NCBI GenBank assembly: GCA_964485395.1 | Contig: CAZAJF010000010.1 | Location: 40,254-104,253 of the forward strand | Direction: 5' to 3' | Source of the DNA: JANNSO01 sp964485395 | Lineage (GTDB): Bacteria > Spirochaetota > Spirochaetia > Treponematales > UBA12059 | DNA: 64,000 nucleotides | Shown here: positions 51,918 through 61,675 of the stretch, piece after piece | Layout: every line of letters begins with the position of its first letter | Position numbering within the stretch: the first letter of the stretch is position 1 | Notes under the pieces: generated by a model | What the model was told of the DNA's origin: nothing | The model's input: the letters and a program-made list of their open reading frames with translations, nothing else | The model's database searches: none | Position numbers and translations under genes: made by a program

Positions 51918-53066
51918 CTATTGCAAAAGGCTCATCTCAAAGTAGAAAAAAGGCTTTTTATCGCCAAAGTCGTATCGTGCGCCAATGTTCATGTCCATGA
52001 GCATCGACATGGGGATAATCGAGGACGAATCGAGATGCACGACGAAAGCTCCTCCCGCCGTGCACAGGAAACGGCTAAAGGAGAAACGGTAATCATAATC
52101 GTCATAAAGGCCGAAATCGCAGAAGATGGTGAATCCGGGCATCATCCCCGATTCAAAGGCCGTGGGAAAAAATATGCGCGAGTTCACGCTGCATATGCCC
52201 TGCATCAAGCCGTCTGGAATCAAGGTTTGGCGAACCGCGGCCATTCCCGATGCGGCTGCGGCTCCGTAATGCGCCGCGACCGGAATGTCGTTGCCCCATT
52301 TTATCTCGAAGCTGGTCTTCTGATGCAGCGATAGCGAGACGCTCTTGTTTTCAAGCAAGGGAAAGCTTGTGCTCACGTATGCGCTGATCCTTGAAAAATC
52401 GGTTCTTCCAAGAATGTCGTTGCCCAGCTCAAGCGGCGCCCAGTCGAATCCTACTTGCCCTTCGGTGCCGCGCCGCGTGTTGAACAGCCTGTTTACGCTC
52501 ACGTCCTTGAAGGCGATGCCCGTTTTTAAAATGGTGCCGAACCAGGTGTCCTTGTCCGGACGCGCGCCCGCGTGGATGAAGGCATCGGGTTTGACTGTTT
52601 CGTAATTATCACTATAGAATGCCGAATACCCGAGGAAAATATTGATGATGTTCCCCAGCTCGGGCCGGTCGCCGTCATACCAGATGCCTTGGTAAAGCGT
52701 CGCGGAAAGACCGTACATGCCTTGCTTGTACAAGGCGTTCGTAAAATCCGCGCTGCTGGCGTCAACCCTCGTTCCGTCCGCGCGATGGGGCCAGATGAGG
52801 GAAGCGTACGGCGCGACGCTCGCCATTACCAGCAGGTAGGTAAAAGTGTCGCCGATGAAACGGTGCATGAATAAAATGCCGGGGCTTAAGGTCAGGTTGA
52901 AAAGTCCGGTCGGATCCATTTGGAAAAATGTACCCAGGCTCGGCTGAAACTCAAAATCGGCGTCCGGAAGGGAGGGCCGGGAAAGGCCGGGTGCGGGCTG
53001 GCCCTCCGCAAAAGCGGCGAGGGCGATCATCCCGATGAGCAAAAACGCGGCGAGTGCATGTTTCAT
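51918..53066 (-). CDS. Secreted barrel-like envelope protein
   Basis: 382 residues, signal peptide ending AFAEG. Alternating, aromatic-rich short strands throughout (FFQMDPTGLFNLTLSPGILFM, FSRISAYVSTSFPLL, FFYFEMSLLQ) suggest an outer-membrane beta barrel. Start overlaps the ATPase stop by four bases. No family recognised. Confidence 0.6.
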   Translation of the reverse strand: MKHALAAFLLIGMIALAAFAEGQPAPGLSRPSLPDADFEFQPSLGTFFQMDPTGLFNLTLSPGILFMHRFIGDTFTYLLVMASVAPYASLIWPHRADGTRVDASSADFTNALYKQGMYGLSATLYQGIWYDGDRPELGNIINIFLGYSAFYSDNYETVKPDAFIHAGARPDKDTWFGTILKTGIAFKDVSVNRLFNTRRGTEGQVGFDWAPLELGNDILGRTDFSRISAYVSTSFPLLENKSVSLSLHQKTSFEIKWGNDIPVAAHYGAAAASGMAAVRQTLIPDGLMQGICSVNSRIFFPTAFESGMMPGFTIFCDFGLYDDYDYRFSFSRFLCTAGGAFVVHLDSSSIIPMSMLMDMNIGARYDFGDKKPFFYFEMSLLQ

Positions 53067-53728
53067 GGCGCTATCTTCCCGTCCAGGAGATGGTAGACCT
53101 TGCTCATGAAGGAAAGGATGTTCCCGTCGTGGGTGGCAAACACGAAAGTAACATTATATTTACGGTTGAGTTCCGCCATGAGCGCCATGATGCCCGCCCC
53201 GGTTTTTGAATCGAGGTTGGCCGTCGGCTCGTCTGCGATAACCAAGGGCGGTTCCTTGACCAAGGCCCGTGCGATCGATACCCTCTGCTGCTGGCCTCCG
53301 GACAATTCTCCCGGTCGGTGCTTGACGTGATCCGCGAGGCCGACGTCCTCGATGATTCGCTGTACCGTATCCTTATAATCCTTTCTTCGCATCCCCGAGA
53401 TGAGGAGCGGGACCTCGACGTTCTCGAACACCGTAAGCTCGGGAATAAGGTTGTAGTCCTGAAAAATGAACCCGAGGTATTTTGCGCGGTACGCCGAGCG
53501 TTCCTTCTGATTTTTGCCGTTCATCCGTTCCCCGTTGAGCAGGTAATCGCCCTCCGTCATGGTGTCCAACAGGCCCAGTATGTTCAGCAGCGTCGACTTG
53601 CCGCTGCCGGAGGGACCTTTGAGGGCGATGAACTCTCCCGGCGATACGTTCAGGTCCAGGCCGTTTAGCGCCCATAGCTCGCGCCCGCCTATGGTATATC
53701 TTTTTTTTGCGTTCTTGATCTCAAGCAT
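53063..53728 (-). CDS. LolD/MacB-type ABC ATPase
   Basis: 221 residues, typical size. Walker A GPSGSGKST at about 37-45, signature LSGGQQQRVSIARAL, Walker B LVIADEPTANLDSKTG. NDxxxxxExE-type region PVELSVFENVEVPLL-like (ELTVFENVEVPLLIS) is typical of the LolD/FtsE/MacB branch. Partner of the two permeases upstream in the operon. Confidence 0.93.
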   Translation of the reverse strand: MLEIKNAKKRYTIGGRELWALNGLDLNVSPGEFIALKGPSGSGKSTLLNILGLLDTMTEGDYLLNGERMNGKNQKERSAYRAKYLGFIFQDYNLIPELTVFENVEVPLLISGMRRKDYKDTVQRIIEDVGLADHVKHRPGELSGGQQQRVSIARALVKEPPLVIADEPTANLDSKTGAGIMALMAELNRKYNVTFVFATHDGNILSFMSKVYHLLDGKIAP

Positions 53729-53742
53729 CGTGTGCTCCTTGC

Positions 53743-54993
53743 CTAAAAAGTTTTTGTTGAAAAAGCGAATGATAAAACCAGTCCGCCAACCAGCGATCCG
53801 GTGTTGAATAAAATGTACTCAGAGTCCTTCCCGCCGAAAGAATGCTCCACGAAGACGCTCAGATGCAGCGAGGTGCTGGGATTGAAAGTGAGCGTAAGCC
53901 GGCCCAGGATGCCTGCGCTGTCTCGCCAGTCGGCCGGGTTTTCACCGGCGCTGGCGACGAGCACGGCGCCTGTGCTTATATGCCGTTCCAGCAAGCTGCC
54001 GGAAACGGAGAACGCAAGATAGTGGCTGTCCCAGGAATTCCGCCTGTAGCACGAGGAGATCGCCGAAGCCAGGCTGCCCGCGTCGGGTAATGTGACTAAA
54101 TAATCACGGAGCTTGTCGCGTTCTCCCCTGGGCAGGCCTTCGCTCCGGTATTGGTATTCCAGGGTGATGCTAGCCGTATCCGCATCCAGCGTAAGTCCCG
54201 CCGCCTGAGCCAGCGCAAGGCCGTTCTTATCGGAAACCGCGAGCGATTCCTCGGGCGCAGCTGTAAGGGAGAGCTGTTCCCGTCGGCCCAGCAAGCCTTC
54301 GGCGTACAGCCCAAGGATTCCCAGCTGCACCGACGCGTTGTATCCAAGGAACGGGTTCTCAAGATTCTCAAGATAGCCGTAGGCGTCCACGTTCAGCGGA
54401 TCGAGCTGCAGCCGCATGGCGGCCATCAAGCCGATTTTGCTCCAGTCGCTTTTGCCAGAAAAATACAGGATCCCGCTCATATTGAGGAACTCCGCCGGGT
54501 ACCAGTCGAGCTGGACCAGGCCGGGATTTTCGCCGGCTTGCTCCATACCCGGGGCGGAGCGAGGGCTTAAGCGGTTTGAAACATTGAAGAACGAGGCGTA
54601 TCCCATGGATACCGCTTTGATTCCACCGGTTATAAAAACCGAGGGAACCAATGGTGCCTGAAGGAAAAATTGCCGGATAGCCAGGATCGATCGTTTTTCC
54701 CCGGCAACGTCAGGCCTCGTCAAAGAGCTGTCCATCGAAAGATCGAGGAATACAGATCCCAGCTGCGGGTCCGCCATGGATACATAGAAATCGGAACTCA
54801 GCGCCGCAACCATGGTGTCTGCGTTGATTAATGCATCGGAGACGAGAGAATCGGGGTTAAAGCGCTGATTCAGCATTATCGCCGTAATGTCGCCATAAAC
54901 CCTGGAGCCTTGAGGATGTATGCCGGAGGCGCACAGCAGGAGCGCCGCCGCAAGCGCTGCGGCAAGCGACCTTGTTACGGAAAAATATATCAC
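53743..54993 (-). CDS. Secreted barrel-like envelope protein
   Basis: 416 residues, GTG start overlapping the LolA-like stop by four bases; signal peptide ends SGIHPQG. Long series of amphipathic strands and a C-terminal Phe (SFAFSTKTF) of the kind recognised by the Bam machinery. Likely outer-membrane barrel working with the ABC system. Confidence 0.6.
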   Translation of the reverse strand: MIYFSVTRSLAAALAAALLLCASGIHPQGSRVYGDITAIMLNQRFNPDSLVSDALINADTMVAALSSDFYVSMADPQLGSVFLDLSMDSSLTRPDVAGEKRSILAIRQFFLQAPLVPSVFITGGIKAVSMGYASFFNVSNRLSPRSAPGMEQAGENPGLVQLDWYPAEFLNMSGILYFSGKSDWSKIGLMAAMRLQLDPLNVDAYGYLENLENPFLGYNASVQLGILGLYAEGLLGRREQLSLTAAPEESLAVSDKNGLALAQAAGLTLDADTASITLEYQYRSEGLPRGERDKLRDYLVTLPDAGSLASAISSCYRRNSWDSHYLAFSVSGSLLERHISTGAVLVASAGENPADWRDSAGILGRLTLTFNPSTSLHLSVFVEHSFGGKDSEYILFNTGSLVGGLVLSFAFSTKTF

Positions 54994-55763
54994 TGGGTTA
55001 CCACTTTCAGGTAGCTGCGCGAGAAATAGCTGTCCGGAATGGGGGCGCGGCTCACGATGTCTATTATCGCGCGGGATCCCTGGCTTTTCCTGACACCGTC
55101 CCGCATGCTTATTTGTATATGCTGCGTCCTGCCTTGGGCATCGTTTACAACTGAGTCCACCGTCATTTCCTTGATTAGCTGGCCGGAGAATGACCAGTAT
55201 TCGCGACGCAACGGAAGTGAACTTTTTTTGTCAAAATATAGCGTTATTCTGCCGTACGCGACGTCTTTAGTTTTTCCGGTGAGCGTCAGGATTATCGCTT
55301 CCCTGCCGTCCAATTGGCCGTCCTTGGTTTCGGCAATGTCGTACAAGGCCGAAAGGCGGGCGCTCATGACGTCCTCCTGGCTGAACAGCGAATTGAAAAA
55401 CGCGGTTTTCGCCGACATTTGCGTTGTCCTGTCGGCTTTTTTTACGTACAGATACAGGGTGTCGCCGATTTTAAGCTGCGCCTGCCCCACTAGTATGGCC
55501 GGGGCCCTGTATACCATCAGGAACTTGTCCGCCCCGCGGTTCCAGCAATCCAGCTCGCTCCAGCTCGCGACGGCGCCGTTTTTCAAGTTTTCTATTCGCA
55601 GGCGCAGCTGCACGTCCATCGGCGCCATGGCGTCGTCCGCCCTTCGCAGCAGATCCGTCGATTGCGCCATGGCCGCCCGCGAGATTAGAACTATGAAAAG
55701 CCAGGCGGTCATCGTCGGTCGACGCCGTGACCCCGATGTAAAGATTTTTTCGTGCATGGTCAT
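54990..55763 (-). CDS. LolA-like periplasmic carrier (outer-membrane lipoprotein-sorting family)
   Basis: About 257 residues. The N-terminal signal-anchor-like helix is preceded by a basic stretch; ATG at 55763 follows GAGAGGAG. LLRRADDAMAP, SELDCWNRGADKFLMVYRAPA, GDTLYLYVKKADR, REAIILTLTGKT and YFDKKSSLPLRREYWS match the LolA-like family often encoded with ABC or MMPL transporters. Predicted to ferry a lipid-linked cargo across the periplasm. Confidence 0.75.
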   Translation of the reverse strand: MTMHEKIFTSGSRRRPTMTAWLFIVLISRAAMAQSTDLLRRADDAMAPMDVQLRLRIENLKNGAVASWSELDCWNRGADKFLMVYRAPAILVGQAQLKIGDTLYLYVKKADRTTQMSAKTAFFNSLFSQEDVMSARLSALYDIAETKDGQLDGREAIILTLTGKTKDVAYGRITLYFDKKSSLPLRREYWSFSGQLIKEMTVDSVVNDAQGRTQHIQISMRDGVRKSQGSRAIIDIVSRAPIPDSYFSRSYLKVVTQ

Positions 55764-55780
55764 ATTCTCCTCTCGGTAAA

Positions 55781-57031
55781 TCAATCCGTCGTACCCAGTA
55801 TTTCCCGTATTTCTCGTTTCAAATAGCGATTGGCGCCTTTGAGAGCGGAATAGACCATGATAAACGCCATGGCACAAACCGCGGGCAGCATCAATTTAGC
55901 AGAGAATGCGAAGGTGATATGGGTTCCTCCGATGGCGGTGATCAAATCGGCGTAATCGAGGGATCGAACTTCCAGCCGGCCTGCCAGCGCGACGATGGCG
56001 CAGGTAAGGGCCGCGCCGAGGGCGATCGCTGCCGCCGTTTGGAACAAAGCTTCCCAGGCGACGATGGCGCGGAGGCTCCCGGGGGTCATGCCGTAGGTCA
56101 TGAACGTGGCGGTCTCGGCCCGACGCCGCCTGTATTCCATGAAGAACACGTTCTGGTTGGAATAGTTCATGATTACGAAGAATATGATCGTAAGCGACCA
56201 TAGCACGAAAAGCAGCAGGATATTATAATATTTATACAAGCCGAATACTCCGCCCAAAGGGTCGAGCGTGAACGATTCCATGGATACGGTCTCTCCCCAG
56301 TCCGCGTTGATGCCGCGAAGCACCGTGCGCATGGCGTCCTGGTCGGGGTTTTCGAAATACAGCCTCAACTCGCTCACGGCGTTCCGTTCCAGGATCAGCT
56401 CGCGCATGTCCCGTATGTCGATGAATGCCTGGCCTTTGAACAATAAGCCCGAACCCACGAAAACTCCTTTGACCTGGAGTTGGACGCTGTTGGCGCGTCC
56501 GCTTTCCGGCTGGCTGTACTTTACGGTGATCATGTCGCCTGGAACGGCGAAGACCGCGTCCGCGACCGATGCTTCGAGGAATATCCCTCCGAGCCCTATG
56601 CCCAAACTCATGTATTCCTGCGGGGCTGCCCCTTTTCTCCAGGAAACCGACTTTTCAAGGTGGTTATAAAAACTTGCATCGGTTCCATGGCAGAGCGCCC
56701 CGGCCATGGCGCGCTCGCCCTCCAACTGAACTTGCGTTATGAACATGGCTTGCAGGTCCTCCAGTCGGCCGGAGTAGCGATTGCGTATATCCGCGGCCAC
56801 GTCGGCGATTTTCGCGATTTTTCCGCCGCTGGTCCTGGCTTGGCAGCTTGCGTCGCCCTTGATGGATCTGATGGCCCCGAGCATCTGGCTGTCGCTGCCC
56901 GCGAGGAAGAGCAGGTTCGTAAAAATAGCCGAGAAAATTAAGGAAAAATACATGGTTTTTCCCGGCATGCGCCGCCGGTTGATCCAGAGCTTATTCAAAG
57001 CCAGTCGCAGCTCAAAAAATATTTTTGTCAT
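55781..57031 (-). CDS. LolC/E/FtsX-type ABC permease
   Basis: 416 residues. N-terminal helix about 20-42, large periplasmic domain about 50-270, then three helices (about 280-300, 335-360, 385-405) in FtsX/MacB arrangement. NYSNQNVFFMEYRRRRAETATFMTYGMT is the typical coupling helix. ATG at 57031 with AGGAAG upstream; overlaps the next permease stop by four bases. Confidence 0.85.
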   Translation of the reverse strand: MTKIFFELRLALNKLWINRRRMPGKTMYFSLIFSAIFTNLLFLAGSDSQMLGAIRSIKGDASCQARTSGGKIAKIADVAADIRNRYSGRLEDLQAMFITQVQLEGERAMAGALCHGTDASFYNHLEKSVSWRKGAAPQEYMSLGIGLGGIFLEASVADAVFAVPGDMITVKYSQPESGRANSVQLQVKGVFVGSGLLFKGQAFIDIRDMRELILERNAVSELRLYFENPDQDAMRTVLRGINADWGETVSMESFTLDPLGGVFGLYKYYNILLLFVLWSLTIIFFVIMNYSNQNVFFMEYRRRRAETATFMTYGMTPGSLRAIVAWEALFQTAAAIALGAALTCAIVALAGRLEVRSLDYADLITAIGGTHITFAFSAKLMLPAVCAMAFIMVYSALKGANRYLKREIREILGTTD

Positions 57032-58233
57032 GATTGCTTCCTGAAAAGCCCGACTATGGCCGTGCTGCGCGTTGCCTTCAGTACCGGAATGCTCGCCGCG
57101 GCAAGTACGAAGGCCAGGAGCAGCGCGGTGCATGCCAGCCAAACTCCGGGGCCCGGCCACAGGTTAAGTTCCTTGCCGCCCATCATGACGTCCGTTACCA
57201 TATCCACAGGGCTCATGCCCAGGGTGGTCAACCCGCCCATGACGGCCGCGCCGGCGACCGTGCCGATCATCGCGCAATACAAAGCGTAGACGGCAAGTTC
57301 CGCGTACATCAGGCTCTGTATCCACGCGGGGCTCGCGCCGTAGCTGAGGTAGATGCCGATTTCAGCGACGCGCTCCTCGTTTAAAAGCACGATATTTTGG
57401 TAGACGATGCCCGAACAGAAAACGCCGAGAAACAAGATGACGATCCATTGCAGGAACAGGTAGGCCATGGACATGGCCCGAGACACGGACATCGTGAACA
57501 GCGCGGGGCTCAAGCGGAATTCTCCTTTGACCGAATGGGCATAACCAGGTTTCAGCACCATCTCGCTGGACAGTTGCGTGTCCAGAAGACGCCTGGCAAG
57601 AGCCATCGGCACGTAGCCGGAATATATGCCGAAAATAAACGATGTCGCGGGAACATCCTGCAGACCCACGAGCGTAGCTTTTTCCATAGTATAGAAGCCG
57701 CCAACGGTTTTCGCGGCGACAACCACGTCTTCGCCGACTTGCACTCCGAGGTTTCCTGCGATCGCCTGCGGCAGGATTATCTCGTTCTCCCTTCCGCTGA
57801 ATCCGTTGCCTTCTTTTATCGAGATTCCCGGAAGCAGTTTTTTTTCGGCGTCCTCATGGATGCCGATGAGCACCAGTTGCTGTTCAAGTTCTTCGGTACC
57901 CTTTTGCGGGCCGAGCATGGCCCCGAACCTGAGCCGTGGGGACGCCAGATTTTCCAGCCCCCGGTTGTGCTCCAGAAAATCCGCGGCCATAAAAAATTTT
58001 CCTGGATCCACCGGCGTCATCATGTCCACGCGGCTTTCTCGGCCAAGAACCGCGACATCGCCGCCGTTCAATGCCCCAATCCAGTACGAATCCAGGTTGC
58101 CTCCCAGTACATGGAAAAAATTCATGAACAGGAACATGAGAAAAAATACCGCGCTTAAAACAACCGTCAGGTTTTTTCTTTTTTTTCGGTAGCGCCTGAA
58201 ACCTGCGGCTACAAGGCTGAATAATGCTGGCAT
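57028..58233 (-). CDS. LolC/E/FtsX-type ABC permease
   Basis: 401 residues, same fold as its neighbour: N-terminal helix, periplasmic domain about 45-260, three helices, and a coupling segment LNEERVAEIGIYLSYGASPAWIQSLMY. First gene of the operon; faces the LuxR-type regulator across 178 bases that hold a perfect palindrome. Confidence 0.85.
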   Translation of the reverse strand: MPALFSLVAAGFRRYRKKRKNLTVVLSAVFFLMFLFMNFFHVLGGNLDSYWIGALNGGDVAVLGRESRVDMMTPVDPGKFFMAADFLEHNRGLENLASPRLRFGAMLGPQKGTEELEQQLVLIGIHEDAEKKLLPGISIKEGNGFSGRENEIILPQAIAGNLGVQVGEDVVVAAKTVGGFYTMEKATLVGLQDVPATSFIFGIYSGYVPMALARRLLDTQLSSEMVLKPGYAHSVKGEFRLSPALFTMSVSRAMSMAYLFLQWIVILFLGVFCSGIVYQNIVLLNEERVAEIGIYLSYGASPAWIQSLMYAELAVYALYCAMIGTVAGAAVMGGLTTLGMSPVDMVTDVMMGGKELNLWPGPGVWLACTALLLAFVLAAASIPVLKATRSTAIVGLFRKQS

Positions 58234-58309
58234 GGTTACCTTCCCGCAACAACCATGCCGCTTTTTCAGTCGGCGAGGTAGCGGGTAAACGGGACTACCG
58301 GCACCGAAT

Positions 58310-58333
58310 CGGCTAGTAATATGGCACTAGCCG
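58310..58333. promoter_or_regulatory. Operator candidate in the divergent intergenic region
   Basis: CGGCTAGT-AATATGGC-ACTAGCCG, perfect eight-base arms, centred 90 bases from each start codon. Size and spacing suit a dimeric regulator such as the adjacent LuxR-type protein. Confidence 0.55.
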
Positions 58334-58411
58334 CGAGTTTTAATAGGTACGCAACCTTGTTTGGTGATAGGATGGGAATAGGAAAAAGTCTTATGTACTC
58401 GAGGAGCGGCA

Positions 58412-59497
58412 ATGATACACGTCCTGCTTGTTCTCTATATTCTTGTTATTGGAATTCTGCTTGCGCAGTACCTTTCCATCCGCATTTGCTTCGGAAAAAA
58501 AGCCATGCCGAGCATCAGTGCCTACCGTCGATTCCTGCTGGCGTTTACTCTTATCCTTGTAGCCTCGGTATTTCAAAACTATATCATGGACAACGTATTG
58601 AATTTTACCGCCGCTGAAATCGAGGCCAGGGGAATTTTTGCCTTGCGGGCAACGATACAACAGAATGCCAGCTTTGCTTTCGCGTATGCGCTGGCCGTTC
58701 TGCTTCCCAGCGTTTTTAATATCGGCTGGCTGATAGTGTTCATTCCCGGACTTCTGTTGGCCCTCGTGGAGCTGGAAGGGATTCCCGTCAGCCGCCTGCA
58801 AAGCCGGATGGCCGCAGCGAGCGTCGCCGCGGGTTATATCTGCCTTGTCTGCAATGTACTGTTGAACCTTGCCTGTCTTGCGGGCGATATGGGCTTGCTG
58901 AATCTCAGCAACGCAGCCTTGGCTTTTTCTTCGGCGATAGGCGCTTTTTTTAATGTGGTTATTTTTGGGACGGTACTTGCGTGGTCCGTTCACGGCTTTC
59001 AAGTGCGCATCCTTACCAAATTTCCTTCTGTCGCGCGGGCGCTGCGCCTGGTTCTGATCGTTTCGGTCTGCGCTACTTTTATCCTGCTTTTTTCATTTGC
59101 CGTGCAGATTTTTTCCTGGCAAATTCCTTTGCTTTCAAAGGCAATAGCGCATTTGGGCGCATATGCGCTGCAGGAACACTGGATTATCAGCGCGGCCTGG
59201 GGGCTCGCGGGGCTACTGCTTCTGCGTAAGCATATTCCCGCTGAGGGTCTTATTCGGCTGAAGCAAGCGGATGCTCCCACTCCGGCCGCAACTGATTTTT
59301 CGTCGCTGTTCATTGCCCACGGGCTTTCCGAGCGAGAAGCTTCGGTGGCAGCCTTGCTGGTAAGCGGAACCGGCAACAAGGAAATTGCCCAGGAGCTCGA
59401 CATAAGCTACCACACCGTAAAGAATCACGTTGCCAATATCTTTCGCAAGACGGGAGTAGGAAACCGCTTCGAATTGGTTCGGTTTGTAAACGGCTAA
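58412..59497 (+). CDS. Membrane-anchored LuxR-type transcription regulator
   Basis: 361 residues. The first 280 hold about seven to eight helices with no known sensor domain; residues about 290-361 are a GerE/LuxR HTH (LSEREASVAALLVSGTGNKEIAQELDISYHTVKNHVANIFRKT). GAGGAG precedes the ATG. It would read a membrane or envelope signal and bind DNA directly. Divergent from the ABC export operon, its probable target. Confidence 0.85.
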   Translation: MIHVLLVLYILVIGILLAQYLSIRICFGKKAMPSISAYRRFLLAFTLILVASVFQNYIMDNVLNFTAAEIEARGIFALRATIQQNASFAFAYALAVLLPSVFNIGWLIVFIPGLLLALVELEGIPVSRLQSRMAAASVAAGYICLVCNVLLNLACLAGDMGLLNLSNAALAFSSAIGAFFNVVIFGTVLAWSVHGFQVRILTKFPSVARALRLVLIVSVCATFILLFSFAVQIFSWQIPLLSKAIAHLGAYALQEHWIISAAWGLAGLLLLRKHIPAEGLIRLKQADAPTPAATDFSSLFIAHGLSEREASVAALLVSGTGNKEIAQELDISYHTVKNHVANIFRKTGVGNRFELVRFVNG

Positions 59498-59606
59498 AAA
59501 TCTATTGTATTCACCCCAGCCATGCATTAAGCTCGATATAAGGTAACTTAAAAATGGGACTTTCCGCTATTTACCGCGTCGATTTTTGCAGGAAGGGGTT
59601 CTGGCC

Positions 59607-61655
59607 ATGAAAACTCTGCATAATTCCATGTTCTTGCATTGTCTAGCCTCTTTCCTGTTTATCTCAATGCTGACTGTCAAACCGGTATCACTGGATGCCC
59701 AGATTACCATTAAAACGATCATCATCGATAACTATCAGCCATACACCTTCATGAACTCAAAAAAAATCCCCGATGGATTCAGCGTGGAAATAGCGCGAGC
59801 GGCCACGCAGGCGATGGACCTTGCGCTGGATATCCGCGTGGATACTTGGGCAAGCGCGATGCGCGAACTGGAAAACGGCGGTATCGACCTTCTGCCCATG
59901 ATGGCTTTTTCTCCCGAGCGCGCGCTATTGTTCGATTTTTCCACGCCTCATACCATCGCCTACGACGCGATATTTCAAAGAAAGGACTCAGCCAAGATAC
60001 ACTCGCTGAAAGAAACGGCGGGCAAGACGCTTATCGTGATGAACAAGGATATAGCCCATCAGTATCTCGTGTCTTCCGGTTTGTCCGCTCAATGCAAACT
60101 CGTAGTGGTGGATTCGCTTCCGGAAGCGCTGAGGCAGCTTTCCCAGGGAAAGGCGGACGCGGCCATCATGCCCAAGCTGGTAGGCCTCATGACGCTGAAA
60201 GGTCTCGCACTGCCGGAGATCGGACTGGCTCCGCCGATCATCGATAATTACACGCGGCCGTTCAGCTTCGCGGTAAAGAAAAACAACCAGGCTCTGCTTG
60301 AGCGGCTCAACCAAGGGCTCAATATAATAAAAAGTAACGGGCAATACGAAACGATCTATAAAAAGTGGTTCGCGAACCTTGAAGATCCCCAGCTGCCCTT
60401 GAAGACCGCCCTGAAATTCGGCTCCATCGCCGTATTCGTGCTTTTTTTATTCATGGTCTGGAATCTGATACTGAACAGGCGCGTCAAGCTTAAAACCGCC
60501 AGCCTGCGCGACGAGATAGAAAAAAGGATGGTATCCGAGGCTTCCCTGAGGCAAAGCGAAAGGGAATGGCGCCTGCTGGCCGAGTCCATGCCTCAGATCG
60601 TCTGGATTACCCAAGGCGATGGAAAAAATATTTACTTCAACCGGCAATGGGTTGATTACACGGGCTTGTCGCTGGAAGAAAGCCTGGGCGACGGATGGAA
60701 CGAACCCTTCCATCCCGATGACAAGCAGCGGGCCTGGGAGGCCTGGCAGAGCGCCACGAAAAACAGAGGGACCTATGCGCTGGAATGCCGGTTGCGGCGT
60801 TTCGACGGCTGCTACGCCTGGTGGCTCATTCGCGGGGTTCCCGTATTGGACGACAAGGGCGAGATAGTAAAATGGTTCGGAACATGCACAGATATAGAAG
60901 AAATGAAGCAGGCCGATGCCGAGATCCGCCAACTCAACGCGAGTCTGGAACGAAAAGTCTCGGAGCGTACCGGGCAGCTTGAATCGGCCAATCGCGAAAT
61001 GGAGGCATTCGCCTATTCGGTCTCCCATGACCTGCGCGCCCCGCTGCGGAGCATCGACGGTTTCAGCCTGGCCCTGCTCGAGGATTACGGCGACAGGCTG
61101 GACGGAAACGGGAAGGATTACCTGAGTCGCGTACGGGCCGCGGCGGGGCGCATGGGGCAACTCATCGACGACATGCTCAAGCTTGCCCGCGTCACCAAAG
61201 GCGAGATGACCATGGAGCCCGTGAACCTGAGCGCGCTCGCGCTGTCGGCTGTCGACTCGCTTCGCAGGATGGAACCCGATCGCGCGGTGGATGTCTCCGT
61301 GGCGGAAGGACTGTCGGCGAAGGGTGACCCCAGCCTGCTCAAGGTGGTGCTGGACAATCTACTGGGCAACGCCTGGAAATTCACGGGAAGCCATCCGTCC
61401 GCCCATATCGAGTTCGGCTTCGCGGAAATAAAGGGCGAGCGCGCGTATTTCGTGCGCGACGACGGCGCGGGCTTCGACATGAACTATGCCGATAAATTAT
61501 TCATTACGTTTCAGCGCCTGCATTCCGAGAAGGAATTCAAGGGCACCGGCATCGGGCTTACTCTCGTGCAGCGGATCATCCGCAGGCATGGCGGAAGGAT
61601 ATGGGCCGAGGGTGCCGTGGAACGCGGCGCCACTTTTTATTTTACACTGGGCTAA
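59607..61655 (+). CDS. Sensor histidine kinase with solute-binding sensor and PAS domain
   Basis: 682 residues from the ATG at 59607. Signal peptide/anchor about 1-30, family 3 solute-binding domain about 35-265, helix about 272-292, PAS about 315-430 (WITQGDGKNIYFNRQWVDYTG), coiled coil, HisKA with H474 in SVSHDLRAPLRS, and HATPase with DNLLGNAWKFT, VRDDGAGFD and GTGIGLTLVQRII. A complete kinase that likely senses an amino-acid-like solute. The CheY-like regulator follows by 20 bases. Confidence 0.92.
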   Translation: MKTLHNSMFLHCLASFLFISMLTVKPVSLDAQITIKTIIIDNYQPYTFMNSKKIPDGFSVEIARAATQAMDLALDIRVDTWASAMRELENGGIDLLPMMAFSPERALLFDFSTPHTIAYDAIFQRKDSAKIHSLKETAGKTLIVMNKDIAHQYLVSSGLSAQCKLVVVDSLPEALRQLSQGKADAAIMPKLVGLMTLKGLALPEIGLAPPIIDNYTRPFSFAVKKNNQALLERLNQGLNIIKSNGQYETIYKKWFANLEDPQLPLKTALKFGSIAVFVLFLFMVWNLILNRRVKLKTASLRDEIEKRMVSEASLRQSEREWRLLAESMPQIVWITQGDGKNIYFNRQWVDYTGLSLEESLGDGWNEPFHPDDKQRAWEAWQSATKNRGTYALECRLRRFDGCYAWWLIRGVPVLDDKGEIVKWFGTCTDIEEMKQADAEIRQLNASLERKVSERTGQLESANREMEAFAYSVSHDLRAPLRSIDGFSLALLEDYGDRLDGNGKDYLSRVRAAAGRMGQLIDDMLKLARVTKGEMTMEPVNLSALALSAVDSLRRMEPDRAVDVSVAEGLSAKGDPSLLKVVLDNLLGNAWKFTGSHPSAHIEFGFAEIKGERAYFVRDDGAGFDMNYADKLFITFQRLHSEKEFKGTGIGLTLVQRIIRRHGGRIWAEGAVERGATFYFTLG

Positions 61656-61675
61656 AGTCATAAAGGGAGATTGGA

